Positions 10,363-18,570 of a DNA stretch of 64,000 nucleotides are shown here, piece by piece. Location: assembly GCA_963764685.1 (NCBI GenBank), contig CAVXTT010000020.1, forward strand, positions 186,001 to 250,000, written 5' to 3'. Position 1 is the first letter of the stretch. Every line of letters begins with the position of its first letter. Position numbers and translations under genes: made by a program. The notes under the pieces were generated by a model that worked only from the letters and a program-made list of their open reading frames with translations, did not search any database and had not been told where the DNA came from. The stretch is from CAVXTT01 sp963764685. GTDB lineage: Bacteria > Bacteroidota > Ignavibacteria > Ignavibacteriales > Ignavibacteriaceae.

Positions 10363-11049
10363 ATGCTCACCAAAAAGAAAAAGATCTCCCGGAAAGAGAT
10401 TAAAGAAGACAAACTCGTTACCACTTACTATAAAGCCCTTAATTTTTTTGATGACCACAAACAGAAATTTTATCTCTACGGCGGGATCTTTGTTGTTGTT
10501 GTTCTGGCAGTACTGCTTTACCTGAATAATAAAAAAGAAAATAATGACGCAGCCGGTGAACAGCTTGCCCAAACAATGGCTTTATACGATGCAGGCTCTT
10601 ACCTGGAGGCTATTGAAGGGAAACAGGGGACAAAGAACGTCGGTTTGAAAAAAATTGTACAGGAATATGGCAGTACCGAAAATGGAGAAGCGGCAAAGAT
10701 ATATTTGGCCAATGCCTACGTTATGCTGGGCAAACCGGATGAGGGATATAAATTTTATAAGGATTATGCAGGCAGCAATGTAATTTACAAAGCAACTGCA
10801 ATTGCCGGTGAAGCAGGTTACCTGGAATCTAAAAAAGAATATGGCGATGCTGCTGACCTCTACATTAAGGCCTCTAAGGTTTATGAAGGAAATGTCCTGA
10901 ACCCGGAATATATGCTCCACGCTGCTATCAATTATATGAAAAGCGGGGAAAATGAGACAGCTAAAGAACTCCTGGAAGTTATTAAAAGAGACTTTGCCAC
11001 CGCTCCCGCTGCAAGAGAAGTTGATAAATATCTTCCCCAGCTAAATTAA
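10363..11049 (+). CDS. Membrane-anchored TPR protein (YfgM-like architecture)
   Basis: 228 residues. A short basic cytoplasmic N-terminus (MLTKKKKISRKEIKEDK), one transmembrane helix (LYGGIFVVVVLAVLLYL) and then at least three TPR-like helical pairs (AKIYLANAYVMLGKPDEGYK, AGEAGYLESKKEYGDAADLY, AAINYMKSGENETAKELLEV). This is the topology of YfgM/ancillary SecYEG chaperones and of many Bacteroidota TPR proteins; no specific function is proven. Stands alone, read rightward after the tRNA, and ends at a strong hairpin terminator. Confidence 0.85.
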   Translation: MLTKKKKISRKEIKEDKLVTTYYKALNFFDDHKQKFYLYGGIFVVVVLAVLLYLNNKKENNDAAGEQLAQTMALYDAGSYLEAIEGKQGTKNVGLKKIVQEYGSTENGEAAKIYLANAYVMLGKPDEGYKFYKDYAGSNVIYKATAIAGEAGYLESKKEYGDAADLYIKASKVYEGNVLNPEYMLHAAINYMKSGENETAKELLEVIKRDFATAPAAREVDKYLPQLN

Positions 11050-11056
11050 AATTAAC

Positions 11057-11103
11057 AACCCCCGGTAAATAAATTATATAGATAATTAGTTCCGGGGGTT
11101 TTC
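11057..11103 (+). terminator. Rho-independent terminator of the TPR gene
   Basis: Inverted repeat AACCCCCGG ... CCGGGGGTT (9 bp, AT-rich 26-base loop) followed by TTCT, starting 8 bases after the stop codon at 11049. Confidence 0.8.
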
Positions 11104-11663
11104 TATGTCCTTCCTGTTTTCCCAATCCTGAGAATATTCATTCATCCCTATATTATTAAACGCATTGAATAATCCTCTTAATATACCCTGAGTGCGGCAT
11201 AGGTGCGGCATGAGTGCGGCATGGGTGCGGCTGAACGACCGTTTTGCCGCAGTCATGCCGCACCCATGCCGCGGTCAGGCTGTACCCGGAAAGGAATCAG
11301 GGCGATTTACCAAATAAGCCGGAAAAGATCATCAGTTCTTGACAAAATACTCGAAAAATGCTATCCCAAATGGGCTAAAATTGGTTATTTTGTTTATAAA
11401 GTGGCTGTTAAGTATATAATTCACCGGTATTTGCTGCCATATTATTCCCCACCAGGAGAAAGCTATTTTTTTGCACAAGTGTTGTTGACTTATTGCCCTT
11501 TGTTCCGGTCTATCGTACCCTATACTGAAGTGATCAAATTTTTTGCCTGATCGTTTTTATCCCAATAATCTTCCGCCTATACTTCTTTGCTTTACAAAAA
11601 TTAAATTATATTGTAATTTAATCTCCAAATGTGTGTTAAAAGTAAGGATTTTTAGGCTTTTTA
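11104..11663. other. Intergenic region upstream of the partner-switching operon
   Basis: About 560 bases. Holds the 11-bp-unit hairpin described separately at 11190-11280 and, presumably, the promoter of the downstream four-gene operon. Two plus-strand frames here (11203-11550, 11543-11746) begin inside the hairpin or lack a ribosome-binding site and have no recognisable composition, so I do not call them. Confidence 0.5.
11191..11280. repeat. Hairpin with tandem 11-bp units in both arms (GTGCGGCAT type)
   Basis: Left arm: four consecutive 11-mers AGTGCGGCATA, GGTGCGGCATG, AGTGCGGCATG, GGTGCGGCTGA (11191-11234). Right arm from 11246: GCCGCAGTCATGCCGCACCC and more, complementary to the left arm over about 2.5 units with a few mismatches. 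The apex contains ACCGTTTT. The unit is much richer in G+C than its surroundings. A second element with the same plan but different unit sequence is at 39886-39980. Confidence 0.8.
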
Positions 11664-13769
11664 ATGAAAATTCAGCTGGCAGATGTAAGGAAAAATATCA
11701 GGTTTCAGGGATTTCTCCTTTTTGCTGCCGTTCTTTTCTTTTATAAGCTCTTTTTTGGATTTCCTGGGAATATTTTTGGGGAGATAATCAATGAGCTGCT
11801 GGTGATAATCACCGTCAGTGCATTTATTTTCTTCCAGATCGACCGGATACGGGGAGCTAAAATTTCTCCCCTGCCGATGGTCATGAATATCGGCATTCTT
11901 AACGCAGTACTTTTTTTTCTTATCAGCTTTTCTGATTTCTTTTTTAACGGACTCTTTGATAACCTCTATGATTCACTCACACGCCCCGGCCCGGCTTATA
12001 CTTTTATTTCCTATTTCTATTTCGTTCTGGTTTTAGCAATTTCATCTTACATATTTGTTGCGCTGAGAGAGTTTTATTATTTCCGCCAGAAGAGGGATAT
12101 CAATACATATTATAATACTATGGTTCTTTTTATCCTCCTTACCTGTCTCTCAACTTTATTCAGCAGGTATGAAGGGCTGACATTTATAAAAAATACTTTC
12201 CTGATCATTTCCATCCTGCTGCTTGTGGTTAATTCAATGAAAATCTCCTGGATTGCTTTCCTGGTAAAAAAGGAAAAGGTCAGTTTGCTGATCCTCTCTG
12301 TCATTATCACAGCGCTCTTTGTTGTAAATCTTGTAAATAGCTCAGCGGAAAATGTTCACAGCCAGGTGCTCCGTGGATTTTCTACTGCATTGGACCAGTT
12401 CCTTAATCTTATGATGATCTATGGAGTGATCTATTTCAGTACATTATTTTTTACAACCTTATTTCATATCCCCACTGCCGAAGCCTTTGACCGGAAAGCA
12501 CAGGAAGTTTCATCGCTTCAGTTTTTCAGCAGACTTATTACAGAAGTTCTCGATATAAATGATCTTAGTGAAACAGTTACAGATATTACATTGAAGGTAT
12601 GCAAAGCAGACGCAGCCTGGATAATTCTCCGGAATAAAGATGAGCTTAAAGTTACAGCACAGAAAAATATAGGGTTTGTTGATGCCGGAGTCCTTTCTAA
12701 ATATATTGTCGAACGGCAGAAGGAATCAAGAATAAACGGGGCTCATATATTAAAAATTGAAAAACCGGAAGGACAGAAATTAAATGAAAATTATCTCAGC
12801 CTTATTGTAGCTCCCCTTAAAATTGAGAATGAGACAGCAGGTTATCTTGCTGCGGCGAAAAAGGATAATTTTATTTTTGATGAAGATGATAAGCAGGCTG
12901 TAATTACTTTCAGCGATTATGCTAATGTTGCATTTGAAAACTCCCGCCTGGTAAAAGAATCAATTATCAAGGAGCGCCTTGAAAAAGAACTCGACGTTGC
13001 AAGGGAAGTTCAGAAAAAACTTCTGCCCGAAAAAAGTCCTGCCCTTAAACAGCTTGATATCTCCTCCGTGTTTATACCTGCATTTGAAGTAGGAGGGGAT
13101 TATTATGACTTTTTTGAGATTAGTCCGTCCAGACTTGGCTTTATAATTGCTGATGTTTCCGGAAAAGGAATTTCATCTGCATTTATAATGGCGGAGATCA
13201 AAGGAATATTTGAATCCCTCTCCCATACCGGCGGCGGTACAAAGGAGGTGCTCATAAAAGCAAATGAGATACTTAAACGTACGCTTGACAGAAAAACTTT
13301 TATAAGTGCGGCATATGGGATTTTTGATCTCGAAAAGGGTTCCCTGAATATTTCCCGTGCGGGTCACTGCCCCGTATTGCTTCTCAGAGGGGGAAAGATT
13401 GAGAATCTGAGGCCCAAGGGAATAGGTCTGGGTCTTGTTTATGGCTCCCAGTTTAATGAGAGCCTTGATGAAATTGTTTTTTCACTGGAAGAGAATGATA
13501 TAATTGTCCTCTATACCGACGGAATAACCGAAGCAAAGAACAGCGAGATGGAGGATTTCGGAAGTACCGTATTTGAGGAAATACTGCTTGAGAATAAAGA
13601 TCTGAGCGCATCCGGTATTTCGGAAAGGGTAATTAAGGAAGTAACCCTATTTTCTAAGAATAATCCTCAGCATGATGACATAACATTGGTTATTTTAAAA
13701 TGGAAACAAAAAAATAATTTAGTTGGAGTTAAAGAATGGCAGAGTTCAGCACCTCAGTTAAACAATTAG
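11664..13769 (+). CDS. Membrane-bound GAF-SpoIIE (RsbU-like) serine phosphatase
   Basis: PP2C-type phosphatase expected to dephosphorylate the STAS antagonist encoded next. Roughly residues 1-270 form seven or eight transmembrane helices, ~280-430 a GAF-like sensor domain, ~435-460 a coiled linker (LEKELDVAREVQKKLLPE) and ~465-700 the SpoIIE domain. Metal-binding motifs are intact: VGGDYYDFF, ADVSGKGISSAF, LYTDGITEAK, HDDITLVIL. The stop lies 34 nt inside the following gene, pointing to coupled expression. The input could be a membrane-sensed signal; which one cannot be said. Confidence 0.92.
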   Translation: MKIQLADVRKNIRFQGFLLFAAVLFFYKLFFGFPGNIFGEIINELLVIITVSAFIFFQIDRIRGAKISPLPMVMNIGILNAVLFFLISFSDFFFNGLFDNLYDSLTRPGPAYTFISYFYFVLVLAISSYIFVALREFYYFRQKRDINTYYNTMVLFILLTCLSTLFSRYEGLTFIKNTFLIISILLLVVNSMKISWIAFLVKKEKVSLLILSVIITALFVVNLVNSSAENVHSQVLRGFSTALDQFLNLMMIYGVIYFSTLFFTTLFHIPTAEAFDRKAQEVSSLQFFSRLITEVLDINDLSETVTDITLKVCKADAAWIILRNKDELKVTAQKNIGFVDAGVLSKYIVERQKESRINGAHILKIEKPEGQKLNENYLSLIVAPLKIENETAGYLAAAKKDNFIFDEDDKQAVITFSDYANVAFENSRLVKESIIKERLEKELDVAREVQKKLLPEKSPALKQLDISSVFIPAFEVGGDYYDFFEISPSRLGFIIADVSGKGISSAFIMAEIKGIFESLSHTGGGTKEVLIKANEILKRTLDRKTFISAAYGIFDLEKGSLNISRAGHCPVLLLRGGKIENLRPKGIGLGLVYGSQFNESLDEIVFSLEENDIIVLYTDGITEAKNSEMEDFGSTVFEEILLENKDLSASGISERVIKEVTLFSKNNPQHDDITLVILKWKQKNNLVGVKEWQSSAPQLNN

Positions 13770-14104
13770 GTGATGTTAATACGATCTATCTGAAAGGATT
13801 TCTGGACGCACATACTGCACCGGTCCTTGAAAATGTGTTTGCGAATCTCATCGATAAGCAGCAGTTCTCCATTGTGGTCAATTTCAAGGAGCTCGCATAT
13901 ATAAGCAGTGCGGGACTCGGGGTGTTTATGGCATTTATCGAACGGATAAGGGATAATAACGGCGATATTAAACTTGCCGGGATGACAGATAAGGTATTTA
14001 ATATATTCGATCTGCTCGGGTTCCCTCTCTTGTATGAAATATACAAAACCGAAGATGAAGCTGTAACAAAATTTAAAGAGACCAGGAACATTGAAAAAAA
14101 GTAA
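13736..14104 (+). CDS. STAS-domain anti-sigma factor antagonist (RsbV/SpoIIAA-like)
   Basis: 122 residues, single STAS domain. The phospho-acceptor loop is YISSAGLGVF, with the serine-serine-alanine-glycine signature that is phosphorylated by the RsbW-type kinase and dephosphorylated by the SpoIIE-type phosphatase. Starts inside the upstream phosphatase gene (34-nt overlap) and ends 14 nt inside the kinase gene. In partner switching the unphosphorylated form binds the kinase and frees its target. Confidence 0.93.
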   Translation: MAEFSTSVKQLGDVNTIYLKGFLDAHTAPVLENVFANLIDKQQFSIVVNFKELAYISSAGLGVFMAFIERIRDNNGDIKLAGMTDKVFNIFDLLGFPLLYEIYKTEDEAVTKFKETRNIEKK

Positions 14105-14531
14105 GACATTGGAGAAACAGCTTACAGTAAAGAGCAGGACGGAAAATCTTTCCGAGATAAGGGACTTTATAAGGTCCGCCGCTGCTGATATAGGCATTTC
14201 TTCTGATAGAACAGAAAATATAGTATTAGCTGTTGATGAAGCGTGCACTAATATTATAAAGCACGCATATAAGTTTTATCCCGACGGCGAAATACTTATC
14301 AAGCTGCGGTGTGCGGGGAGCAAGTTTACAATCGAGCTTATTGATTATGGCTCTTCATTTGACCCGGAAAATGTGCCGGTGCCCGATATTAAGAGGTTCT
14401 ATGAACAGCATAAGGTCGGGGGATTAGGAATTTACCTGATGAAAACCTTAATGGATGATGTAAAGTACAGGTCTGTACCCGGCAAATATAACCAGGTCAG
14501 GCTTTCGATAAATTTAAATGCAGCTTTGTAG
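14091..14531 (+). CDS. RsbW/SpoIIAB-like serine kinase (anti-sigma factor)
   Basis: 146 residues, HATPase_c_2 fold. N box AVDEACTNIIKHAY, G1-type motif IELIDYGSSFDP and G2-type motif KVGGLGIYLMKTLMD are all present, so ATP binding and kinase activity toward the STAS partner are expected. Overlaps the STAS gene by 14 nt and the next phosphatase by 1 nt (TAGTG). No sigma-factor gene is in the window, so the kinase target (an alternative sigma factor elsewhere or another effector) is unknown. Confidence 0.92.
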   Translation: MKKSKTLEKQLTVKSRTENLSEIRDFIRSAAADIGISSDRTENIVLAVDEACTNIIKHAYKFYPDGEILIKLRCAGSKFTIELIDYGSSFDPENVPVPDIKRFYEQHKVGGLGIYLMKTLMDDVKYRSVPGKYNQVRLSINLNAAL

Positions 14532-16210
14532 TGACGGATACTGAAGATCTTAAAACCAGGCGAAACTTAAACGCACTTGTAGAGTTCAGCCGGATACTGA
14601 ACTCGAGTATGGATCTGGATTTTATTTTAAGCAATGTTCTTTTAACCTGTATGGGGAAGTTCTTAGCCACCAAGGGTTTCATTGCACTCAAAGTTGAAAA
14701 TAATCTTACTATAAGGTCCTCAAAGGGGTTTAAAAAAGATTATCTTGAAACATTTCCCCGGATAGGTACCGATAAAGATTTTATTAACAACCGGGAATTT
14801 AAAGATTTTATCACCAGGGGGAATATCTGCGCAGTAGAAAGTATAAACTCATCCAGGGATTCTCTCGGGATAATCTGTCTCGGAGAAAAACTTAATAAAT
14901 CCTCTTATTCAGATGATGATCTTGAATTTCTCAGGACAATATTAAATATATCGGCTACGGCAGTACAGAATTCAATAGTATTAACAGAACTTACAAGAGT
15001 AAACCGTTTCCTGGATTCACGCATTCAAAGGTTGAATTCACTTTTCGAGCTTAGCAAGGAATTCGGTCTTTTTACCGAAAGCACCAAAGTGGCCAAGCTG
15101 CTTATATATTCTGTAATAGGGCAGTTCCTCGTTTCTAAATTTGCCGTAATTACTTTTGAGGGGAACGGGATACAGGTGCTCGAATCGAAATTCCCATCCG
15201 ATCAGCTTATAAGTCTGACCGAAAAAGTCAAAGGAATCGGGATAGAAAATTTTCTTAATAAGGAGGAGATCCATCAATTCCTTGCCGAGTTTTCGGACCT
15301 CCAGATCGAACTTATTGTACCGATGCAGATGCAGGGGCAGACAAAAGGACTGATTATTTTAGGTAAGAGAATAAATGAGGCGGAATATTCTCCCGAGGAT
15401 ATTGAATTTATTTTTTCAGTTGGAAGCCTAGCAATTGTTTCAATTGAAAACAGGCGGCTCTTTAAGGAAGCTCTTGAAAAGCAAAGGATGGAAGAAGAAC
15501 TTGAAATTGCACGTGACATACAAAGAAATCTTCTCCCCGGAAGGATCCCGTTATATAGCAATTTTGATATTGCAGCTTTAAATCTTTCATCCCGGCAGGT
15601 TGGAGGGGATTACTATGATATTATTCCTCTTGACGATGATAGTTTCTGCATAGCTATTGCAGATGTCTCCGGTAAAGGCGTCCCCGCCGCACTTTTGATG
15701 GCTAATCTCCAGGCATTCCTGAAAATTATCTGCAAGCATGGTATGCAGCTTGATGAGGCTACAGCACTTATAAATGACCTTATTACGGAAAACACCTCCG
15801 ATGGAAAGTTTATAACCTTCTTCTGGGGGGTACTTGATAACTCATCCAGGACAATAAATTATATAAATGCCGGGCATAATCCTCCTCTATTAATAAGAGA
15901 CGGAAAAATCCGGAAATTTGAGACAGGGGGAATAATTCTCGGTGTACTTAAAACTTTTACCCCTTATATTTCAGAATCTGTACAGCTTCAGAAAGATGAT
16001 GTACTTATTTTATTTACAGACGGGGTAAGTGAAGCAAAAAACATTAAAGATGATGAGTTTTCGGATGAAAGACTCGAAGAGCTGGTACTTCATTTCTATG
16101 AAAAAAATGCAGAAGACATTGTTTCCTCGATAAAAAGGGAAGTACAGGAGTTCTCCACTGGTGCAATTCAATCGGACGATATAACCCTCCTGGTTATAAA
16201 AGTAAAGTAA
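14531..16210 (+). CDS. Tandem GAF-SpoIIE serine phosphatase (second RsbU-like)
   Basis: 559 residues, GTG start overlapping the kinase stop by one base. Cytosolic: two GAF-like domains (about 15-155 and 175-315), a linker (MEEELEIARDIQRNLLPG), then the SpoIIE phosphatase with VGGDYYDII, IADVSGKGVPAALLM, LFTDGVSEAK and SDDITLLVIK. As a soluble counterpart to the membrane phosphatase upstream, it gives the same STAS/kinase pair a second, probably cytoplasmic, input. Last gene of the operon. Confidence 0.92.
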   Translation: MTDTEDLKTRRNLNALVEFSRILNSSMDLDFILSNVLLTCMGKFLATKGFIALKVENNLTIRSSKGFKKDYLETFPRIGTDKDFINNREFKDFITRGNICAVESINSSRDSLGIICLGEKLNKSSYSDDDLEFLRTILNISATAVQNSIVLTELTRVNRFLDSRIQRLNSLFELSKEFGLFTESTKVAKLLIYSVIGQFLVSKFAVITFEGNGIQVLESKFPSDQLISLTEKVKGIGIENFLNKEEIHQFLAEFSDLQIELIVPMQMQGQTKGLIILGKRINEAEYSPEDIEFIFSVGSLAIVSIENRRLFKEALEKQRMEEELEIARDIQRNLLPGRIPLYSNFDIAALNLSSRQVGGDYYDIIPLDDDSFCIAIADVSGKGVPAALLMANLQAFLKIICKHGMQLDEATALINDLITENTSDGKFITFFWGVLDNSSRTINYINAGHNPPLLIRDGKIRKFETGGIILGVLKTFTPYISESVQLQKDDVLILFTDGVSEAKNIKDDEFSDERLEELVLHFYEKNAEDIVSSIKREVQEFSTGAIQSDDITLLVIKVK

Positions 16211-16349
16211 CCTCACAAAACAAGGTAAATATTACCTCAGCCCTGTTACCATTCTTTACAAATAAGCCTCTAACCAACAGGCATAATTATTGCTAATCGT
16301 TATACAAGTTCCTCTTTTAATTTTATAAACCTTTTAATCCGAGGTAGTT

Positions 16350-16682
16350 ATGTGGATTGAAGAAAACGTTATACCTGATGACCTGTCGTCATTAACCAAT
16401 AACCAGCTTGTTGATAAGCTGAGATTATTAAGGAAAAAGTATGAGTTCTTTTACTGCCGTGAGTTGAGAAGGCTGGATAAGATCAAAGGGGAAGCAATTA
16501 TCAGAGATTTAGATCAATTCGAAGAGATTCAGAAACAATATCACTTACTTAAAGCCAAAAGCCCGGAATTCTGGTTCGAGAACTGGGATGTTTACCGCGG
16601 GCTGCTGAATGAAGTCGAAAAAAGACATCTGAATGTTCCCCAGGAATCCGAAAATTCGATTAATATACTCTGTTTTGGGTAG
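16350..16682 (+). CDS. Small charged protein of unknown function
   Basis: 110 residues, not recognised. Predicted mostly helical and highly charged (NNQLVDKLRLLRKKYEFFYC, LDKIKGEAIIRDLDQFEEIQ), possibly coiled-coil, no signal peptide or membrane segment. Preceded by GAGG 8-9 bases before the ATG (ATCCGAGGTAGTTATG), which supports translation. Its 3' end overlaps the convergent OsmC-like gene by 23 nt. Confidence 0.65.
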   Translation: MWIEENVIPDDLSSLTNNQLVDKLRLLRKKYEFFYCRELRRLDKIKGEAIIRDLDQFEEIQKQYHLLKAKSPEFWFENWDVYRGLLNEVEKRHLNVPQESENSINILCFG

Positions 16683-17187
16683 TATTATAATTCAGAGTTA
16701 CCTTAATTTCAGGGGTATTCTTCAGGGTTTGAAAAATTTCGCAGTGTTCCTCTGTTAAACTTATGAGATTCCGGATTTGACTTTCCGGAGTATCAGACTC
16801 AATTGTAAACTTAAGGCTCAAGGATTTAAACCCGACCGGGACCTCGCTTGACATATCCAGCGTTCCCCTGAAATCAATTATTCCAACCGCAGTAACCTGT
16901 GCTTTCTTTAAAGTGATCCCCGCAGATGAGGCTAAGGTATTTAATGTTATCCCTGCGCATGCGGCTAAGGATTCAAGGAACATATCACCAGGCCATGTGT
17001 GTAGGCCGCTTCCGCCAATGGCAGTATGCAAGCCTGTTTCCTTAAAAAAATCACCATCTTTAATCCGGAATGTGCCATTTTCTCCTAATTCACCCTTTGC
17101 GGAAAACCTGATTAATGCATTATCGGGCTGCTGCCGGTACCTCTTCAAAAGTGGTTGCCGTCTTATTTTTAGTTCCTGCTGTGTCAC
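16660..17187 (-). CDS. OsmC/Ohr-family protein
   Basis: 175 residues. The OsmC fold carries two conserved cysteines that act in hydroperoxide reduction in characterised members: one in LAACAGITLNTLA and one in LTEEHCEIFQTL, both present here. The N-terminal extension (about 35 residues, MTQQELKIRRQPLLKRYR) is like that of the YhfA/OsmC-like group rather than Ohr. Substrate unknown; thiol-peroxidase activity is inferred. Single gene, converging on the small orphan. Confidence 0.85.
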   Translation of the reverse strand: MTQQELKIRRQPLLKRYRQQPDNALIRFSAKGELGENGTFRIKDGDFFKETGLHTAIGGSGLHTWPGDMFLESLAACAGITLNTLASSAGITLKKAQVTAVGIIDFRGTLDMSSEVPVGFKSLSLKFTIESDTPESQIRNLISLTEEHCEIFQTLKNTPEIKVTLNYNTTQNRVY

Positions 17188-17330
17188 ATAATCTCCTTGC
17201 TTTATGAAATATAATCAAAACTAAATTTTGAGGTCGTATCATAGAGTAAGGGTAGTTATTTTGCCCCTGATCTATTGATGCCGCTCTCTCCGGTGTTGTT
17301 AAATGATTAGATAACGAACTGTATCAGCAT

Positions 17331-17408
17331 TTATGGATCCCCTACAGGGATCTGATGTATTGGTTGACCCAGGTTGCTACAATTATATTCCCCCTACAGG
17401 GGAAAGCA
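17331..17408. repeat. Paired ACAGGG palindrome element, copy 1
   Basis: GATCCCCTACAGGGATC, then a spacer containing TTGACC and GTTGCTACAATTATA, then TTCCCCCTACAGGGGAA and AGCA. The same architecture and most of the same bases recur at 49649-49740. It lies in the 300-base gap upstream of the ArsR-type gene, where I see nothing else. Confidence 0.8.
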
Positions 17409-17484
17409 CAATCAATTTCTGTCTGCAACCTTTGATTTATCTCTTCAAAAGATTTATATTTGATTCGACAATTATCGAAATAAA

Positions 17485-18498
17485 ATGGAACTTATACAAA
17501 GCTTAAGAATCTTCAGGGCATTATCTGACCCTTCCAGACTGCTCATAATAAACTCACTTATAAATAAAGCCCAGTATGTGGAAGAAATTGCCAGCCGGCT
17601 GAACTTATCCGAGTCCACTGTATCTTTTCATCTTAACAAGCTGGAGGATGCTGATCTGGTCTATAAAGTTAAGGATCAATATTATACGATGCTTCACTTA
17701 AACACGGATATCTTAGGTCTTTATTTGAAGGAGCTGATCTCATTCACGCATAATGAAAAATCATCCCAGGAAGAAAGACTTAAAACTCATTCGGAGAAAG
17801 TGATCTCCACATATTTTAATAAGGGTAAATTATTAAAGATTCCATCGCAGCATAAAAAACGGATTATTATCCTTGAGGCAGTACTTAGTATGTTTGAACC
17901 TGAGAAGGTCTATCAGGAACAGGAGGTTGATTTAAAGATTAAGGAAATATTTGATGATCATTGTACTATCCGGCGTTATTTAATTGATGAGAAAATGATG
18001 TTCAGAAAAAAAGGGAAGTACAGCTTAAATGAAAATTATAAGTTTGATTCTCTCCTGCCCGAGAAACCGCTGCAGGTTAGTCTGCTGAATAAGAAGAGAC
18101 TAAAAAAGGAAAACTTAAATATGAATGACAGGACAAAGATTAAGAATCAATATAAATTAACTCCCAGGCCGATGGGTGTGTACCAGCTAAAGGATCTTAA
18201 GAATAATAAAATATATCTGGGAGTAAGTAAAAATCTTGATGCTATATTTAACCGGCACAGGTTTGAGTTAAATACAGGAATACATCAGGTTAAGGAAGTT
18301 CAGGAGAGCTGGAATAAGTCAGGAGAAAAGGGGATAATGCTTGAAGTCCTTGAAAATCTTAAGCCAGTGGATGACCTTACGTATGATTACACCGATGATC
18401 TGAAAACACTCCTCGAATTGTGGGAAGTGAAGTTAGCCGGGGGGAATATACCGGTTTATATTCTTAACGGGACAATGATCAAAAAACAGAAGAAGTAG
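17485..18498 (+). CDS. ArsR-type HTH - DUF2087 - GIY-YIG fusion protein
   Basis: 337 residues. Residues ~1-75: ArsR-type winged helix (IFRALSDPSRLLIINSLI, LNLSESTVSFHLNKLEDADL). Residues ~105-185: DUF2087 (KRIIILEAVLSMFEPEKVY, IRRYLIDEKMMFRKKGKY). Residues ~220-310: a GIY-YIG-like domain (GVYQLKDLKNNKIYLGVSK) with an Arg two residues after the first His in FNRHRFEL, and an acidic C-terminal region (LLELWEVKLAGG) that may hold the catalytic Glu. DUF2087 is usually attached to regulators; GIY-YIG domains are nucleases or catalytically dead DNA binders. Whether this one cuts DNA is unknown. Monocistronic, ends at a bidirectional terminator. Confidence 0.82.
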   Translation: MELIQSLRIFRALSDPSRLLIINSLINKAQYVEEIASRLNLSESTVSFHLNKLEDADLVYKVKDQYYTMLHLNTDILGLYLKELISFTHNEKSSQEERLKTHSEKVISTYFNKGKLLKIPSQHKKRIIILEAVLSMFEPEKVYQEQEVDLKIKEIFDDHCTIRRYLIDEKMMFRKKGKYSLNENYKFDSLLPEKPLQVSLLNKKRLKKENLNMNDRTKIKNQYKLTPRPMGVYQLKDLKNNKIYLGVSKNLDAIFNRHRFELNTGIHQVKEVQESWNKSGEKGIMLEVLENLKPVDDLTYDYTDDLKTLLELWEVKLAGGNIPVYILNGTMIKKQKK

Positions 18499-18516
18499 TT
18501 TTATTTATTCGTGAAA

Positions 18517-18552
18517 TAAAAAAAGGCTGCAGGTTTAACTGCAGCCTTTTTT
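18517..18552. terminator. Bidirectional terminator
   Basis: AAAAAAGGCTGCAG - TTTAA - CTGCAGCCTTTTTT: 8-bp GC-rich stem flanked by A and T runs, between the convergent ArsR-type gene (plus) and TPR gene (minus). Confidence 0.92.
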
Positions 18553-18570
18553 ATTAATATTGTTAAACTG

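Noticed and set aside
10208..11280. Genomic island or integrative element inserted at the tRNA-Arg gene
   Set aside because: No integrase, no repeated tRNA 3' end within the window, and neighbouring genes look native.
11203..11550. Plus-strand frame of 115 codons starting in the GTGCGGCAT hairpin
   Set aside because: Its N-terminus is the translated repeat (MRHECGMGAAERP), with no start signal and no conserved motif.
17331..17408. Possible CRISPR array or leader from the ACAGGG repeats (also at 49649-49956)
   Set aside because: Copies are few, differ in spacing and contain internal palindromes; there are no regular unique spacers and no cas genes in the window.
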